A stretch of DNA of 64,000 nt, taken from Desulfoluna butyratoxydans. Lineage in GTDB: Bacteria > Desulfobacterota > Desulfobacteria > Desulfobacterales > Desulfolunaceae. The stretch is from positions 186,001-250,000 of the forward strand of contig NZ_CAADHO010000008.1 of assembly GCF_900699765.1 (NCBI RefSeq), read 5' to 3'. The notes under the pieces are model-generated. The model saw only the letters and a list, made by a program, of their open reading frames with translations, was not told the origin of the DNA and did not search any database. Positions 17,563-26,208 of this stretch are shown here, one piece after another. Positions within the stretch are counted from its first letter, which is position 1. Each line of letters opens with the position of its first letter. Position numbers and translations under genes: made by a program.

Positions 17563-18243
17563 TCACTTAAGCCGATAATGCCCGATAACCTGCCACTTTC
17601 GAACCGAAATCCCCAGAACCGAAAGGCCTTCAAGGACATCTTCCTCCAGGGTGACACCAGCAGAAACACAGGGGACGTATCGCATGTTGTGGATAACGAA
17701 CGGAAACCCGTCCCGGCGTTTTTTATTGCCCGCCATGCCGATGTGAAGATGCTTCTTTGAGCCCGTGTGCCAGATCACGATATCCCCGGGCTGCCAGTCG
17801 CCGGGATTTTTCAGCTCCGTTGAAAGGGATGCCCACTGCCGCTTAAAAAAAGTCCGAAGGATCCACACCCGCCTGTGGTCGCTGTATCGGTCGGGGGTCT
17901 TCACGCCGTAGGCCCCCTTGTGGGCCACCACATCCTCATGGACTGCCCTTTGCAGGTCAACGCCCCCGCACCGAAGTGCCCGCACCACCAGATCCGCACA
18001 GACGCCTTCCCGAGGGTTGACGTCGCCCCCCGGGTACACCGGGGCCCCCGTGTCTTCTCCCCCCTTGTAGGTGGGGGGAAAATAGCGGCTCAGCATCTCC
18101 GTGTTGTACGCCGTCTTCTTTGCGATCTCTCCATAGGCGCCCGCCACCATGTCGTCCACGGGGCCGGCAACGCCGTCTGTTATAAAGACAAAAAATAAAA
18201 ACAGGACCGCAAGATATGTCTTGATACGAATACCACCCCTCAT
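17563..18243 (-). CDS. DUF1287 family exported NlpC/P60-like protein
   Basis: The protein has 226 residues. An N-terminal signal segment (TYLAVLFLFFVFITDGVAG) is followed by the DUF1287 core. That core has GVCADLVVRALR (candidate nucleophile Cys), HRRVWILRTFF, PGDIVIWHT and HLHIGMA plus FVIHNM (candidate His). DUF1287 proteins share the papain/NlpC-like arrangement of cell-wall amidases or peptidases, but their reaction is not established. The gene starts 2 nt after the cupin gene stop and precedes the S41 peptidase gene by 36 nt, so an operon is likely. Confidence 0.8.
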   Translation of the reverse strand: MRGGIRIKTYLAVLFLFFVFITDGVAGPVDDMVAGAYGEIAKKTAYNTEMLSRYFPPTYKGGEDTGAPVYPGGDVNPREGVCADLVVRALRCGGVDLQRAVHEDVVAHKGAYGVKTPDRYSDHRRVWILRTFFKRQWASLSTELKNPGDWQPGDIVIWHTGSKKHLHIGMAGNKKRRDGFPFVIHNMRYVPCVSAGVTLEEDVLEGLSVLGISVRKWQVIGHYRLK

Positions 18244-18245
18244 GC

Positions 18246-18605
18246 CTACAACCTTTCCAGAGTCTCAACGGTCCGGTCATTTTTCACATTGCCGGTATTA
18301 AGGACCGTTTTGGGCTCAAATAGCATGACATGGCACTCCTCCTCGGCAACCGGCAGATGGTCGACGCCGCGGGGGACCACAAAAAACTGCCCTTCGGCCA
18401 GTTCAATGGCTCGATCTTTCAGGTGAATGGTCAACCGGCCCTTGACCACCATGAAAAACTCGTCCTCATGCTCGTGCCGATGCCAGACAAACTCTCCTTT
18501 TAATTTGGCGAGTTTGACGTACTGCCCGTTGAGCTCCCCCACAATTTTCGGGGCCCAGAACTCATCGAACATCGAAAATTTTTCTTTCAAGTCAACAGGA
18601 TCCAT
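18246..18605 (-). CDS. Small cupin-domain protein
   Basis: The protein has 119 residues from the ATG at 18605, with AAGGG upstream. It is a single cupin barrel with both motifs: HRHEHEDEFFMVVKG (motif 1, G(x)5HxH(x)3-4E(x)6G type) and GQFFVVPRGVDHLP (motif 2). His/Glu residues would bind one metal ion. Stand-alone cupins of this size are often sugar isomerases, dioxygenases or sensors; nothing here decides. It is encoded between fosX and the DUF1287 gene. Confidence 0.85.
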   Translation of the reverse strand: MDPVDLKEKFSMFDEFWAPKIVGELNGQYVKLAKLKGEFVWHRHEHEDEFFMVVKGRLTIHLKDRAIELAEGQFFVVPRGVDHLPVAEEECHVMLFEPKTVLNTGNVKNDRTVETLERL

Positions 18606-18622
18606 CACATACCCTTCAAAAT

Positions 18623-19039
18623 TTATACGTCGGATCGCATTTGATCGTATAATGCCAAACGTTGAGTCAACGTTTCCGTATGTATTTCAAAAAGATGGTT
18701 GTCGTGGTCGTAAAAATATAGTGACCGTCCTTCCCCCGCCACCCGCTCCCGGCCTTGTAAAATGTCCACACCGAGAGTGCGGACGCGCTTCACGTAGAGA
18801 TCAAAATCTTCTTCAGCAACCTTGAAAGCAACATGATTGTACGATCGTTCAGCTACGGGTTTTCCCTCCATGATGGCAACCCAAAGCCCATTGATCAGAA
18901 AAAACCTCTCTTTTGAAAGAGAGAACTCCTGTCCGTTGCTGTCGTAGATCTCTTCGGCGTCAAATATTGCCTCCAGAAAATGCGACATCCGTTCGAGATC
19001 TGAGACAATAAACGTTATGTGACTCACAGATTCAATCAT
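18623..19039 (-). CDS. fosX: FosX-type fosfomycin hydrolase (VOC superfamily)
   Basis: The protein has 138 residues, the usual size for Fos enzymes. FosX opens the epoxide of fosfomycin with water, using Mn(II). The metal ligands fall at the expected positions: His7 (SHITF), His69 (YNHVAF) and Glu118 (NHLFEIH). Glu44 in SLSKERFFLI is the acidic base that marks FosX among FosA/B/X. EGRSLYFYDHDNHLFE also matches. I infer from these four residues that it is a true FosX rather than a generic glyoxalase. It lies 43 nt after a flavodoxin-fold gene and 17 nt before the cupin gene, so it may be part of a five-gene unit. The native substrate may not be the drug. Confidence 0.85.
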   Translation of the reverse strand: MIESVSHITFIVSDLERMSHFLEAIFDAEEIYDSNGQEFSLSKERFFLINGLWVAIMEGKPVAERSYNHVAFKVAEEDFDLYVKRVRTLGVDILQGRERVAGEGRSLYFYDHDNHLFEIHTETLTQRLALYDQMRSDV

Positions 19040-19082
19040 ATGGGCTATACACTCAATACGTTATTGATATCGTCCCCAAGGA

Positions 19083-19655
19083 TCAACCCACCAACACCCC
19101 GGCAAGTTCTTCAGCCTTCGCCAGGATCTCTTGGCGGTTCATCACATCGTCGGGACGGGCCAGGCCGCACCCCCGAATCGAGTACCCCTCTTTAAACCCA
19201 TGGGTTTGAAAAAAGAAATGGTATTTGGGAAACACATCGGCAAACATGTTTTCATCCGGTTGGCCCTGGGTCGTGATCATGACGAATTTTTTACCTGGGG
19301 CCAGCCTGCTCGGCCGTGCCTTGGTGTGGAACTCTGGGACATAAAAGGAGTAGGTCCGATCCATAAAACCCTTCATCTGGGATGTCACATCCCCGTAGTA
19401 AACCGGTGATGCCATGACCAGCACATCGGCTGTTACGACATCCTCCAGAACCGGCCTCAAATCATCATCCAGGACACAGGCATCGGATGTGGTCTTGCAC
19501 CCCATGCAGGCCTGGCATCCCTTGTACGTGAGCTTGTTGAGGGCATGCGTTATGGTGTGGGCACCCCGGTTCGTTGCTGTCTCCATGAATCGTTTTGCTA
19601 TGGACGCACTGTTTCCACGGTACCTCGGACTTCCCGTCAGGCAGACAATTTTCAT
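19083..19655 (-). CDS. NADPH-dependent FMN reductase / flavodoxin-fold protein
   Basis: The protein has 190 residues from an ATG with AAAGGAGA upstream. The start MKIVCLTGSPRYRGNS is the FMN-phosphate loop of the family. GCQACMGCK, with closely spaced cysteines, and ADVLVMASPVYYGDVTSQMKGFMDR are typical of iron-sulfur flavoprotein or FMN-reductase relatives from anaerobes. It would bind FMN in the cytoplasm and pass electrons to quinones, metals or other acceptors. It is upstream of fosX on the same strand. Confidence 0.85.
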   Translation of the reverse strand: MKIVCLTGSPRYRGNSASIAKRFMETATNRGAHTITHALNKLTYKGCQACMGCKTTSDACVLDDDLRPVLEDVVTADVLVMASPVYYGDVTSQMKGFMDRTYSFYVPEFHTKARPSRLAPGKKFVMITTQGQPDENMFADVFPKYHFFFQTHGFKEGYSIRGCGLARPDDVMNRQEILAKAEELAGVLVG

Positions 19656-19938
19656 GTGGTATTCTCCTTTCAGGCGCTTATGCAAAAAAACGGTTCTTGT
19701 GGGCATCAGAGTAAAAAATGCATCAGCCTGCTCACCAAGATACACGTCATGCACTTTTTTCATAGGAGAAAATGATTCCTCATCAAAAAAGCCTTTATCC
19801 TTGATAAAAGCCGAATATCAGGAGGCATTGACACCCAGGACACACCTGCTGCCAACCAAAAAAGCCGCAGCACGGTGTCCCGTGCCACGGCTTGACGCGC
19901 CTCGTTCCTATGGTAACGCCTGGGCGGTTTTCTGATTG

Positions 19939-20799
19939 TTAATCCGCAACAATCTTTTTGAGCTGGTTGTACAGATGCATGCCGGACCAGAAATCCCTGC
20001 TCAGGGCCTCGGCAATGCTCTCCGGGCTGAAATTCTCAAATCCCAGGGACGCCTGGATGTCCAGCACCACGTCAACCCGGACCCTGTTTGCGGCCAGAAC
20101 GATATCCAGCTTATCCTGATCCCAGGGCTGAGGGTTTCTGGGGGTTGAGAAAACAAAGCCCACGGTTCTTCCCTCACACCACACACGGTCCCCGGCATCA
20201 CTGTATCCCAGCCTGTAGAGTGCCTCTGCAAAGGCTTCGGCCATGCCTTGGGAGTGAAACGTGATCTCGATGTCTTCAAGGGTCAGCTGGTCGGGACGGG
20301 CGAACACGCCGGGCTTGAACCCTGTGAGCCACCAGTGCCGTCCGCTCACCGAGTATTCCGGCACACCCTGGTTCTTCATGGTAAAGGCAATATCGAGTTC
20401 CTCTTCGGTGTCCGCGCACCGGTAATGGTCTTCCCCGGCGATATTCAGCTTTGTTCCCACGTAAAACCCGATTTCCGCTCCGATGGCCGAGAAATACTGC
20501 CCTTTCCAGAGCTCTACCATATACCTCTGGCCGTCGTACTCAAACCGCACCGGTTCCACATCGATAACCATGCCCAGGGGCGCCGCACATTTGTCGTAAA
20601 TGTTGTTGTAACCGAACTTACGCTGGAGTGCATGGTGCCGTGTCATGTAGATATTCTCATCGTAATTGTACTCAAACCCGGCGGCATACACGGTACCGGC
20701 CAGTAATTTATAGGTACACTCTGAATTCCCGGCGCTTGAGATAACAGGTACCAGAAGAACAGACACCGCAAACAGGCAAATCGACGCAAACCGTTTCAT
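19939..20799 (-). CDS. Exported DUF4474 protein
   Basis: The protein has 286 residues with a signal peptide (ICLFAVSVLLVPVISSAG). The body matches the DUF4474 pattern known from Firmicutes and some Proteobacteria: NIYMTRHHALQRKFGYNNIYD, CAAPLGMVIDVEPVRFEYDG, VELWKGQYFSAIGAEIGFY and GRHWWLTGFKPG (each within the family's conserved blocks). The function of DUF4474 is unknown. GAGAGGA lies 8 nt before the chosen ATG. It is monocistronic as far as can be seen. Confidence 0.75.
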   Translation of the reverse strand: MKRFASICLFAVSVLLVPVISSAGNSECTYKLLAGTVYAAGFEYNYDENIYMTRHHALQRKFGYNNIYDKCAAPLGMVIDVEPVRFEYDGQRYMVELWKGQYFSAIGAEIGFYVGTKLNIAGEDHYRCADTEEELDIAFTMKNQGVPEYSVSGRHWWLTGFKPGVFARPDQLTLEDIEITFHSQGMAEAFAEALYRLGYSDAGDRVWCEGRTVGFVFSTPRNPQPWDQDKLDIVLAANRVRVDVVLDIQASLGFENFSPESIAEALSRDFWSGMHLYNQLKKIVAD

Positions 20800-21305
20800 C
20801 ACAACCATCCTCTCTGAAATTTACAATAGAATTAAAAGCAAACCGCACATAGAGAAAAGCGCCCGACAAACATAGGCAGCACACAAGCCGCGCGCTTTAG
20901 CATAACTTTACAGAGGGTTGTACCGCCTACCCCAAACAACAAAAACGATACCCGCCCGCAAAATTACTAATCAACCACAAAGCACTTTACCCCAATATAA
21001 CTACATGAATAATTCAATTCTATCCAACAAATACCTGCTTATGTCAAGGCAGTCGTCGATGAAAACCAACAAGACATAGAGCCTGTCCCCTTTGCTTCTT
21101 TTCCATTATCAACCATGACTTGCCCCTACGAGGAATTTGGCGTAAGACAGCGTCAGCTTGAAAAGCAAACGGAAAGGGACGTCATTGCCTTTCAAGCCCC
21201 ACTGATGCCAAAGGCGCAACAAAGCGGGCCTGGACACAAAGCAAGGAGCCCAGGCAGCGGGATGCCCTGGTTATGATTGTATTTACAAGTAAGGATAACG
21301 AGCAG
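20800..21305. other. Intergenic region, AT-richer, no gene seen
   Basis: This 506-nt space lies between divergently transcribed genes. It has no open frame with a coding look. CCTGTCCCC at 21082-21090 is a lone copy of the 9-mer found near the transposase gene (25619 and 27261). Confidence 0.4.
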
Positions 21306-22130
21306 ATGTGTGACGAACCAGAATTGAACGATGATGAACATCAGGAGGAAGAGGCCGCCTCTTCAGACCTATCCCTCATATACCCGGCCTCTATCCTCTC
21401 AGGGGCGGTCAACACAGTCGTGGCCCACCTGATAATTTTCTGCATCAGGTATTGGTGGGTGGTCCTGGGGCTGTTCGGAGCCGTTGCGGCGGCAGGATGG
21501 CACCATGGGACCCGGGTAGGATTTGATTCTGCGCTGGTATTCATAGCTCTGACGGCTTGTTTAACAGTTCCTCTGGGGCTTGCCCTTGCCTATTTTGCAG
21601 GCTGCTTTTTTATGACGGCTTTTTTCGCCAGGGAAGCCGAATCCCGGGTCTGGGGCCAGGCATTGTGGTTTGCCGTGGTCACCAACAGCCTTATTTGCAC
21701 CAGCCTTCAGGATACCCTCTTTTTCCGTGAATTGCCCCTTGCCACCTGGGCTTTGACCTTCATGACAATCGCCTTCATGGTCGGCGCAGGGGCCCTGGCA
21801 ATAAAAATGAATAAATCCCCCCGTACAGCCCGGATCATGACCGCAGTGGGAGTCCTCACCTTCGGCCTTGCCTTTTACGAGAACTTCGGTCCCCTTTCGG
21901 AAACCGTCATCCCCATGGAAAACATCCAAAGCGACAGGTGCTCGATCAGCTACAGCAGCCGTGGTCCCCGGGAGGAGTATCTCTCCTGCGACGTCCACTT
22001 TACCCTCCAGGGAAGAGAATACCTCTTCAGGCAATACTCTCGGGCCCTCGACTATTCGCCATACGAAACAACCGGGCTCACTGCCCTCAAAATACGTTCG
22101 GGGCTCTTCCGCCACTACGACCTCTTGTAG
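21306..22130 (+). CDS. Membrane protein of unknown function
   Basis: The protein has 274 residues from the chosen ATG (AAGGA about 10 nt upstream); an in-frame ATG lies 33 nt earlier. A very acidic N-terminus (DEPELNDDEHQEEEAASSD) is followed by about five membrane segments between residues 35 and 190 (for example HLIIFCIRYWWVVLGLFGAV and FVVTNS.. regions). A C-terminal soluble tail of about 75 residues has the pattern of an extracytoplasmic domain. I do not recognise a family. It is isolated between repeats and intergenic space. Confidence 0.65.
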   Translation: MCDEPELNDDEHQEEEAASSDLSLIYPASILSGAVNTVVAHLIIFCIRYWWVVLGLFGAVAAAGWHHGTRVGFDSALVFIALTACLTVPLGLALAYFAGCFFMTAFFAREAESRVWGQALWFAVVTNSLICTSLQDTLFFRELPLATWALTFMTIAFMVGAGALAIKMNKSPRTARIMTAVGVLTFGLAFYENFGPLSETVIPMENIQSDRCSISYSSRGPREEYLSCDVHFTLQGREYLFRQYSRALDYSPYETTGLTALKIRSGLFRHYDLL

Positions 22131-22283
22131 CAGCATCCCTGTCGAAAAGCGAAGGGCAGGTCCAAGATGGGTTGGAGCTGCCCGGGTCAGGTGGCGGACT
22201 CATCCGGCCGTGGCTGTATTGGGGCCATGCCAAGAATAAATGTAACTATTCAGTTGCCTTCTATGGTTAAAGTGCATGAAAAA

Positions 22284-22400
22284 GCCTGCCTCCGGCGGCG
22301 AGGTGAGCCACCTCGAAAGCATATAGCCCTTGCGCTTTGGCTCGGGCTTCGCCCGAAACATATGCTGGTGGTTTGTACGAGCGATACGACAAGCCTTGAA
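22284..22400. repeat. Dispersed repeat, type B
   Basis: It contains GCCTCCGGCGGCGAGGTGAG, then CCACCTCGAAAGCATAT, TTGCGCTTTGGCTCGGGC and CCCGAAACATATGCTGGTGG. It aligns with 9559-9728 and 50421-50590 by eye, in a shortened form. Confidence 0.7.
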
Positions 22401-22479
22401 GGGCTAAGATTCATTATCGGAACTCGTTAATTATCAGCTTTAACCGGACTACCTCCAAGGCAGTGGGGCAATCTCAAAG

Positions 22480-22590
22480 TCTGTTTGTCAAGCTTTTCAA
22501 AAGCTTGGCCCCCGGCAGGGCCGCCGGAGGCATCTTTGACCGCACTGCCTCAGGCGGGTCGCTTTTTTGAAAAAACTCCGCAAAAAACGT
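22480..22590. repeat. Dispersed repeat, type A, inverted
   Basis: It reads CTGTTTGTCAAGCTTTTC / AAAAGCTTGG, CCCCCGGCAGGG, CCGCCGGAGGC. Then comes GGCGGGTCGCTTTTTTG / AAAAAACTCCGCAAAAAACG. Both halves recur at 50726-50890, in the opposite order. Confidence 0.7.
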
Positions 22591-22818
22591 TTCTAATGCA
22601 CCCATATTCAAGGCATCAGAGCAGCCGAAGTCGTGGTTTTATAAAAGCTCTGATAACGCAGAAGATGGGTGCACTCGGCTCGCCCGAAGGGTGAGAAAAT
22701 CAAACAGCAAACGCTGATTTGCATTTTGCGTTTTCAAAATAGCTGACATTTTTATTATAAATAACTAAAATCAAGGTACTTTTCTTTTGGGCGATTGTTC
22801 TCTCATGAAATATCCGGG

Positions 22819-23889
22819 TTAGTTGCCGCCCACATACATTGAAAGCTCTTTTTCAAGTTCCTCAGGAGAAAACCCATAGGGTCCCAGGCCGCTGTCGTAT
22901 GTCACCCGGCCTTCCTTATCAAGGAAGTATATACGGGTCGGCCAGCCCACATAGGCCTGGTTGACACGGTTGTCCATGTTGTCCACATAAACCGGCATAT
23001 CATCCAGTAGCTTTGCTTTGCAGGCGGAGGCAACGGCACGGCGCTCCTCAATCGTTCTGGGCTCCCTCGTGTCGTAGGAAGGATAAGGGTTGGAAAGGAC
23101 GGAAACAAGCCGCATAAACTTGGTCTCTGCCAGCCACCACTTATCTGTTGGGTGTGCTTCGCGCACATAAATCATCAGAAAATCGACATCCTCGCGGTAT
23201 TTTTTATACACAGGCAGGAAACGCACGGTTCCCTCAGAAAAAGGCGGTCAGCTGCAGCTCCCAAAAAGCAGGACCACCGGTCTCTTCCCCCTGAAGTCCG
23301 ACAGACGAATCGATTTTGATCCCGTATAATCCCACACCTCAAAATCCGTTGCCATCTCACCGACCTTGGGCACATTGGCATTGTGCGTGTGCTGCCAGAC
23401 CGCCACCTCCTTATGCCGCCAGTAAATAGCCTTGTAGTTGACACTGAACCCGACAGATACCAGGTCCCGTCCCTCCCACACGGTAAAGCCGAAAACCAGG
23501 ACAGCACTCAGCGCCAGACCGGTGCGCGCAAAGCGCCCGGTTTTCCTGGCCTTGGCATCGTCGAGGCCGTTTGTCATGGTAAGGATGCAGAAAAGAGCAA
23601 CAGGGCAGGCCACAACGGCTATCCAATAGGAGAGACCGAACAGGGGAAGGACAAAGGCACCCCCCGCAGCGACCATTAACCTGCACGCCCAGCGTTTATT
23701 TCTGGTCTCCCGATTGATGACCAGCCCGAACCGACCGGCCCACTTCCCGAACCTCTCTTTTCCAGACAGCAGCGCTACCCCGCTGACAAGCAGGTACAAA
23801 CACAACAATAGCTGCGCTATGGCAAGAAACGCCTGAGTGCCATAGGAGATACCCGCCAACCCCAGATATTTAACGACCATTGGATCCAT
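22819..23889 (-). CDS. Deiodinase-like selenoprotein with N-terminal membrane domain (in-frame UGA = Sec214)
   Basis: One 356-residue frame runs through a TGA at 23248-23250. The N-terminal half (about residues 5-140) has four hydrophobic segments. A thioredoxin-fold domain follows, starting VPKVGEMATDFEVWDYTG, with the active site LLFGSCSU-PPF (U = TGA). Downstream come VDFLMIYVREAHPTDKWW and the C-terminal GWPTRIYFLDKEGRV. GSCxUPPF and YxxEAHxxDxW are hallmarks of iodothyronine-deiodinase-like (peroxiredoxin-related) proteins, in which Sec is the catalytic residue. A SECIS-like hairpin sits at the correct distance after the TGA. Bacterial relatives are known; their substrate is not, and dehalogenation or peroxide/disulfide reduction is possible. 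Standard gene callers would split it into two genes of 213 and 135 codons. Confidence 0.85.
23216..23250 (-). promoter_or_regulatory. Bacterial SECIS-like hairpin after the Sec UGA
   Basis: On the minus strand the UGA (23250-23248) is followed by a 13-nt spacer. The stem AGGGAAC / GTTTCCT comes next (7 bp with one G-U pair) with the loop CGUGC. The loop GU lies 22-23 nt after the UGA, within the 16-37 nt window known for SelB-dependent bacterial SECIS elements. Confidence 0.65.
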
Positions 23890-24300
23890 AATAGTTTCTC
23901 TTGGTTTAGGTTTTTGGAATTCCAGCCTGGGAACGGTCTTCGAACATTCGAAGACCCATTGTTATTACATTTTTGTAACACATCACATACTGAACATCAC
24001 GGCTTTTCCTTTATTCCCAGCTTTCGTTAACCCGGCCCGCCCGAAGGGTGAGAAAATCGAACAAAAAACCGTGGATTCCTATTCGTATTTTTGGACTGCC
24101 TGATCTTCGCAAGAACAGGTCGTAACAATTCCCATTATTCAACCGGACCGTTTTCTCATGAAATATCCGGATTAAAGGTTCTTTGCTTTCCATTCCCTGT
24201 CCGAAACCACGAAGCCGTTGACTAACATCGTTTACTATTGACCGCTATTTTTCCGTATGCCAATAGATCGTTAACTTAATTTCTAAAGGAGTAGAAGGTT
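23890..24300. other. Intergenic region, no gene seen
   Basis: This 411-nt AT-rich space separates the divergent selenoprotein and SMaseD-like genes and must hold both promoters. No repeat of the dispersed family is present. CGCCCGAAGGGTGAGAAAATC at about 24039 recurs at about 22680 (core CCCGAAGGGTGAGAAAATC), which suggests old repeat debris. Confidence 0.4.
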
Positions 24301-25611
24301 ATGGAAAGAAGAAAGTCATGTAGTATTTTTGTGTTGTGTTGCCTGGTATTATTTATCTCTGCAATAACGTGTTGTGCGGAAGAAAAGATGACTTCCCCCA
24401 CCATGACGACGTGGATGCCTGAAATTGGACAAAGCCATCACATCGGCTATCTTTCTACCCATGGAGGGCTCAACTGGATACCAACCTGGACGGTGGAGAA
24501 AGATCAGGCACCGGGTACCATGCTTGAAACCTACCCCATCGACCTCGCCAAAGGACGGTACGCGGTCCTGTTCCAGGTATGGCACAAAGAGTATGACGGG
24601 GTTCGCCTGGGTGAACTGCGGGCGTGGTCAGGCGCGGAGCTCATTGCATCCTCGCCCCTCATCAGCCGGGAATTCCCTTCATACCGTGATGGCGGATTTC
24701 AACGAGCCATCCTTGAGGTGGACCTGGCAGGGCCCGCTTCAGATGTCCGCTTTGAGCTCTATTACGATGGCGTGAACACCAGCATCTGGACAGGAACGGT
24801 AAACCTCAGCGCCATTGAAACCCGGCGCCCCTTTTATAACATCGCCCACCGTTGCAGCACCGTCGACAAGGTCAACCGCATGGTGGATAAAAACGCCAAT
24901 GCCATAGAGTTTGACCTGACACCGGTGGAGGAAGACGGCATCATCGGTTTCAAGGTATACCACTCCGGCGATATCTTCTTTACACCTGCGTCCCGCTTTG
25001 ACGACTTCCTCCAGAACCTCAAAGCCCATATCGACAAACGGAACATCGCCCTTATCGAGCTCGACTGCAAGCAGGACAAAGATATTGATCCGGCAGACTA
25101 CGCCCGAGCCCTGGCCCAGCGCCTTATGGATGCTGGTATCCCCGCACGCCTTGCCGTTTTCTCCGTGCCCCGTGCCCAGGCCGCGATTTTTAACGACGTG
25201 CTTAAAAAAGAGGATGCGGACGGCCACATTCTCTACAACGCGGGCATCGACTCGTACCTTCAGGACTACTCGGGGCTTACCGCCGATACATGGGCTGAAA
25301 AGGTAGAGGCCATCGGCTCCACATTTATCGGAGTGGGGGCAAGCAGCGTTCACCCCTCGTCCATGCCCAGCTGGATGTCCTGGGTCCAGGCCATGACCAA
25401 CATGCGAGACGCCAACGGAAACTTCAAGAAAAGCTACTACTGGACCCTGAACCGAAAAGCCTCCATGCGGTCATGCCTCGACTACGGAGTCGACGGGGTG
25501 ATCACCAACTTCCCGGACCGCATGGATGAGGTCCTCAACGAGGAGCCCTACTCCCTTCTGTTCAGGCGTGCCACCCAGGACGACTCCCAATTCGAAGTTC
25601 ACGGGTTCTAA
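24301..25611 (+). CDS. Secreted SMaseD/GDPD-like phosphodiesterase
   Basis: The protein has 436 residues; AAAGGAG precedes the ATG. A signal peptide (SIFVLCCLVLFISAITCCA) could also be a lipoprotein signal (Cys-rich end). Residues about 30-175 are a beta-rich N-terminal domain. Residues about 178-425 form a TIM-barrel phosphodiesterase: NIAHRCSTVDKVNRMVDKNA, NAIEFDLTP, VYHSGD, LIELDCK and the C-terminal YGVDGVITNFPDRM. The His/Glu/Asp/His arrangement (IAHR, IEFDL, YHSGD) matches the sphingomyelinase D / glycerophosphodiesterase superfamily. The likely action is lipid head-group cleavage outside the cell or in the periplasm. The exact substrate is not predictable. Confidence 0.78.
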   Translation: MERRKSCSIFVLCCLVLFISAITCCAEEKMTSPTMTTWMPEIGQSHHIGYLSTHGGLNWIPTWTVEKDQAPGTMLETYPIDLAKGRYAVLFQVWHKEYDGVRLGELRAWSGAELIASSPLISREFPSYRDGGFQRAILEVDLAGPASDVRFELYYDGVNTSIWTGTVNLSAIETRRPFYNIAHRCSTVDKVNRMVDKNANAIEFDLTPVEEDGIIGFKVYHSGDIFFTPASRFDDFLQNLKAHIDKRNIALIELDCKQDKDIDPADYARALAQRLMDAGIPARLAVFSVPRAQAAIFNDVLKKEDADGHILYNAGIDSYLQDYSGLTADTWAEKVEAIGSTFIGVGASSVHPSSMPSWMSWVQAMTNMRDANGNFKKSYYWTLNRKASMRSCLDYGVDGVITNFPDRMDEVLNEEPYSLLFRRATQDDSQFEVHGF

Positions 25612-26208
25612 ACTAAGTGGGGACAGGCTTTTTTTATCGATGACCAACGAAGGCCGTTTAATCCCTCCCCTTTTCCCCCTTGGAGTCCGCCGGGACCTTA
25701 CGTAAAGCGTTTGTGTCCCGGCTTTGTTTAGAGAGAGACGACGGCATTCTTGAGTCACAGGTGATTGGTATTTTATTTATTGGTGACAGGTTTTTTTTTA
25801 AAATTCACATCAAAAACACCAACCCAGACAGCCTGAAAAAAGCTCTCTTTTCCCATCATACCGACCACGCAGGCCCCCAAACTCAATCAGGAGACGGATA
25901 GGCTCTTTGTTGTCACTGTGGTTGTATGGAAACGGCACTTAAAAATAAGGTGTATGGCCCGTGCCAAGCCGAAGAATCAGAAAAGACAAGACAATTCCCG
26001 CACCTCTTCCTCTCAAATTTATATGGCATCACCCTTCACACGGAAGAAGAGTTGCTTTGACGTCAATTCAACCCCATCGCATTCAATATCATCTCGGATG
26101 ACGGGATCACCCCATAAGTCCTCAGCATGTTTTTTTTTATCATTGCTTCGAGACGTAACGAACTTGAGGCGAAATATCGTTATGCATTATTCTTTTTGGG
26201 TATAGCCC
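25612..26208. other. Intergenic region upstream of the transposase stop, no gene seen
   Basis: This 597-nt space lies between convergent genes. GGGGACAGG at 25619-25627 is the inverted partner of CCTGTCCCC at 27261-27269 on the far side of the transposase gene. Two short open frames here have no protein-like features. Confidence 0.45.

Larger units (their letters stand above)
22131..22818. other. Intergenic region carrying two dispersed repeats
   Basis: This 688-nt space lies between convergent genes. It holds a type B repeat (22284-22400) and an inverted type A repeat (22480-22590). A GTAACTATTCAGTTGCC motif at about 22244-22260 is the same sequence that borders other copies. No gene is seen. 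Confidence 0.6.

Noticed and set aside
22819..23889. Reading the deiodinase-like locus as a pseudogene split by a stop.
   Set aside because: The TGA falls exactly at the catalytic Sec site, the frame is otherwise intact on both sides, and a SECIS-like hairpin follows.
25680..26205. Two short plus-strand frames (73 and 95 codons).
   Set aside because: They have no protein-like features or ribosome sites, and they lie in repeat-marked intergenic DNA next to a transposase gene.
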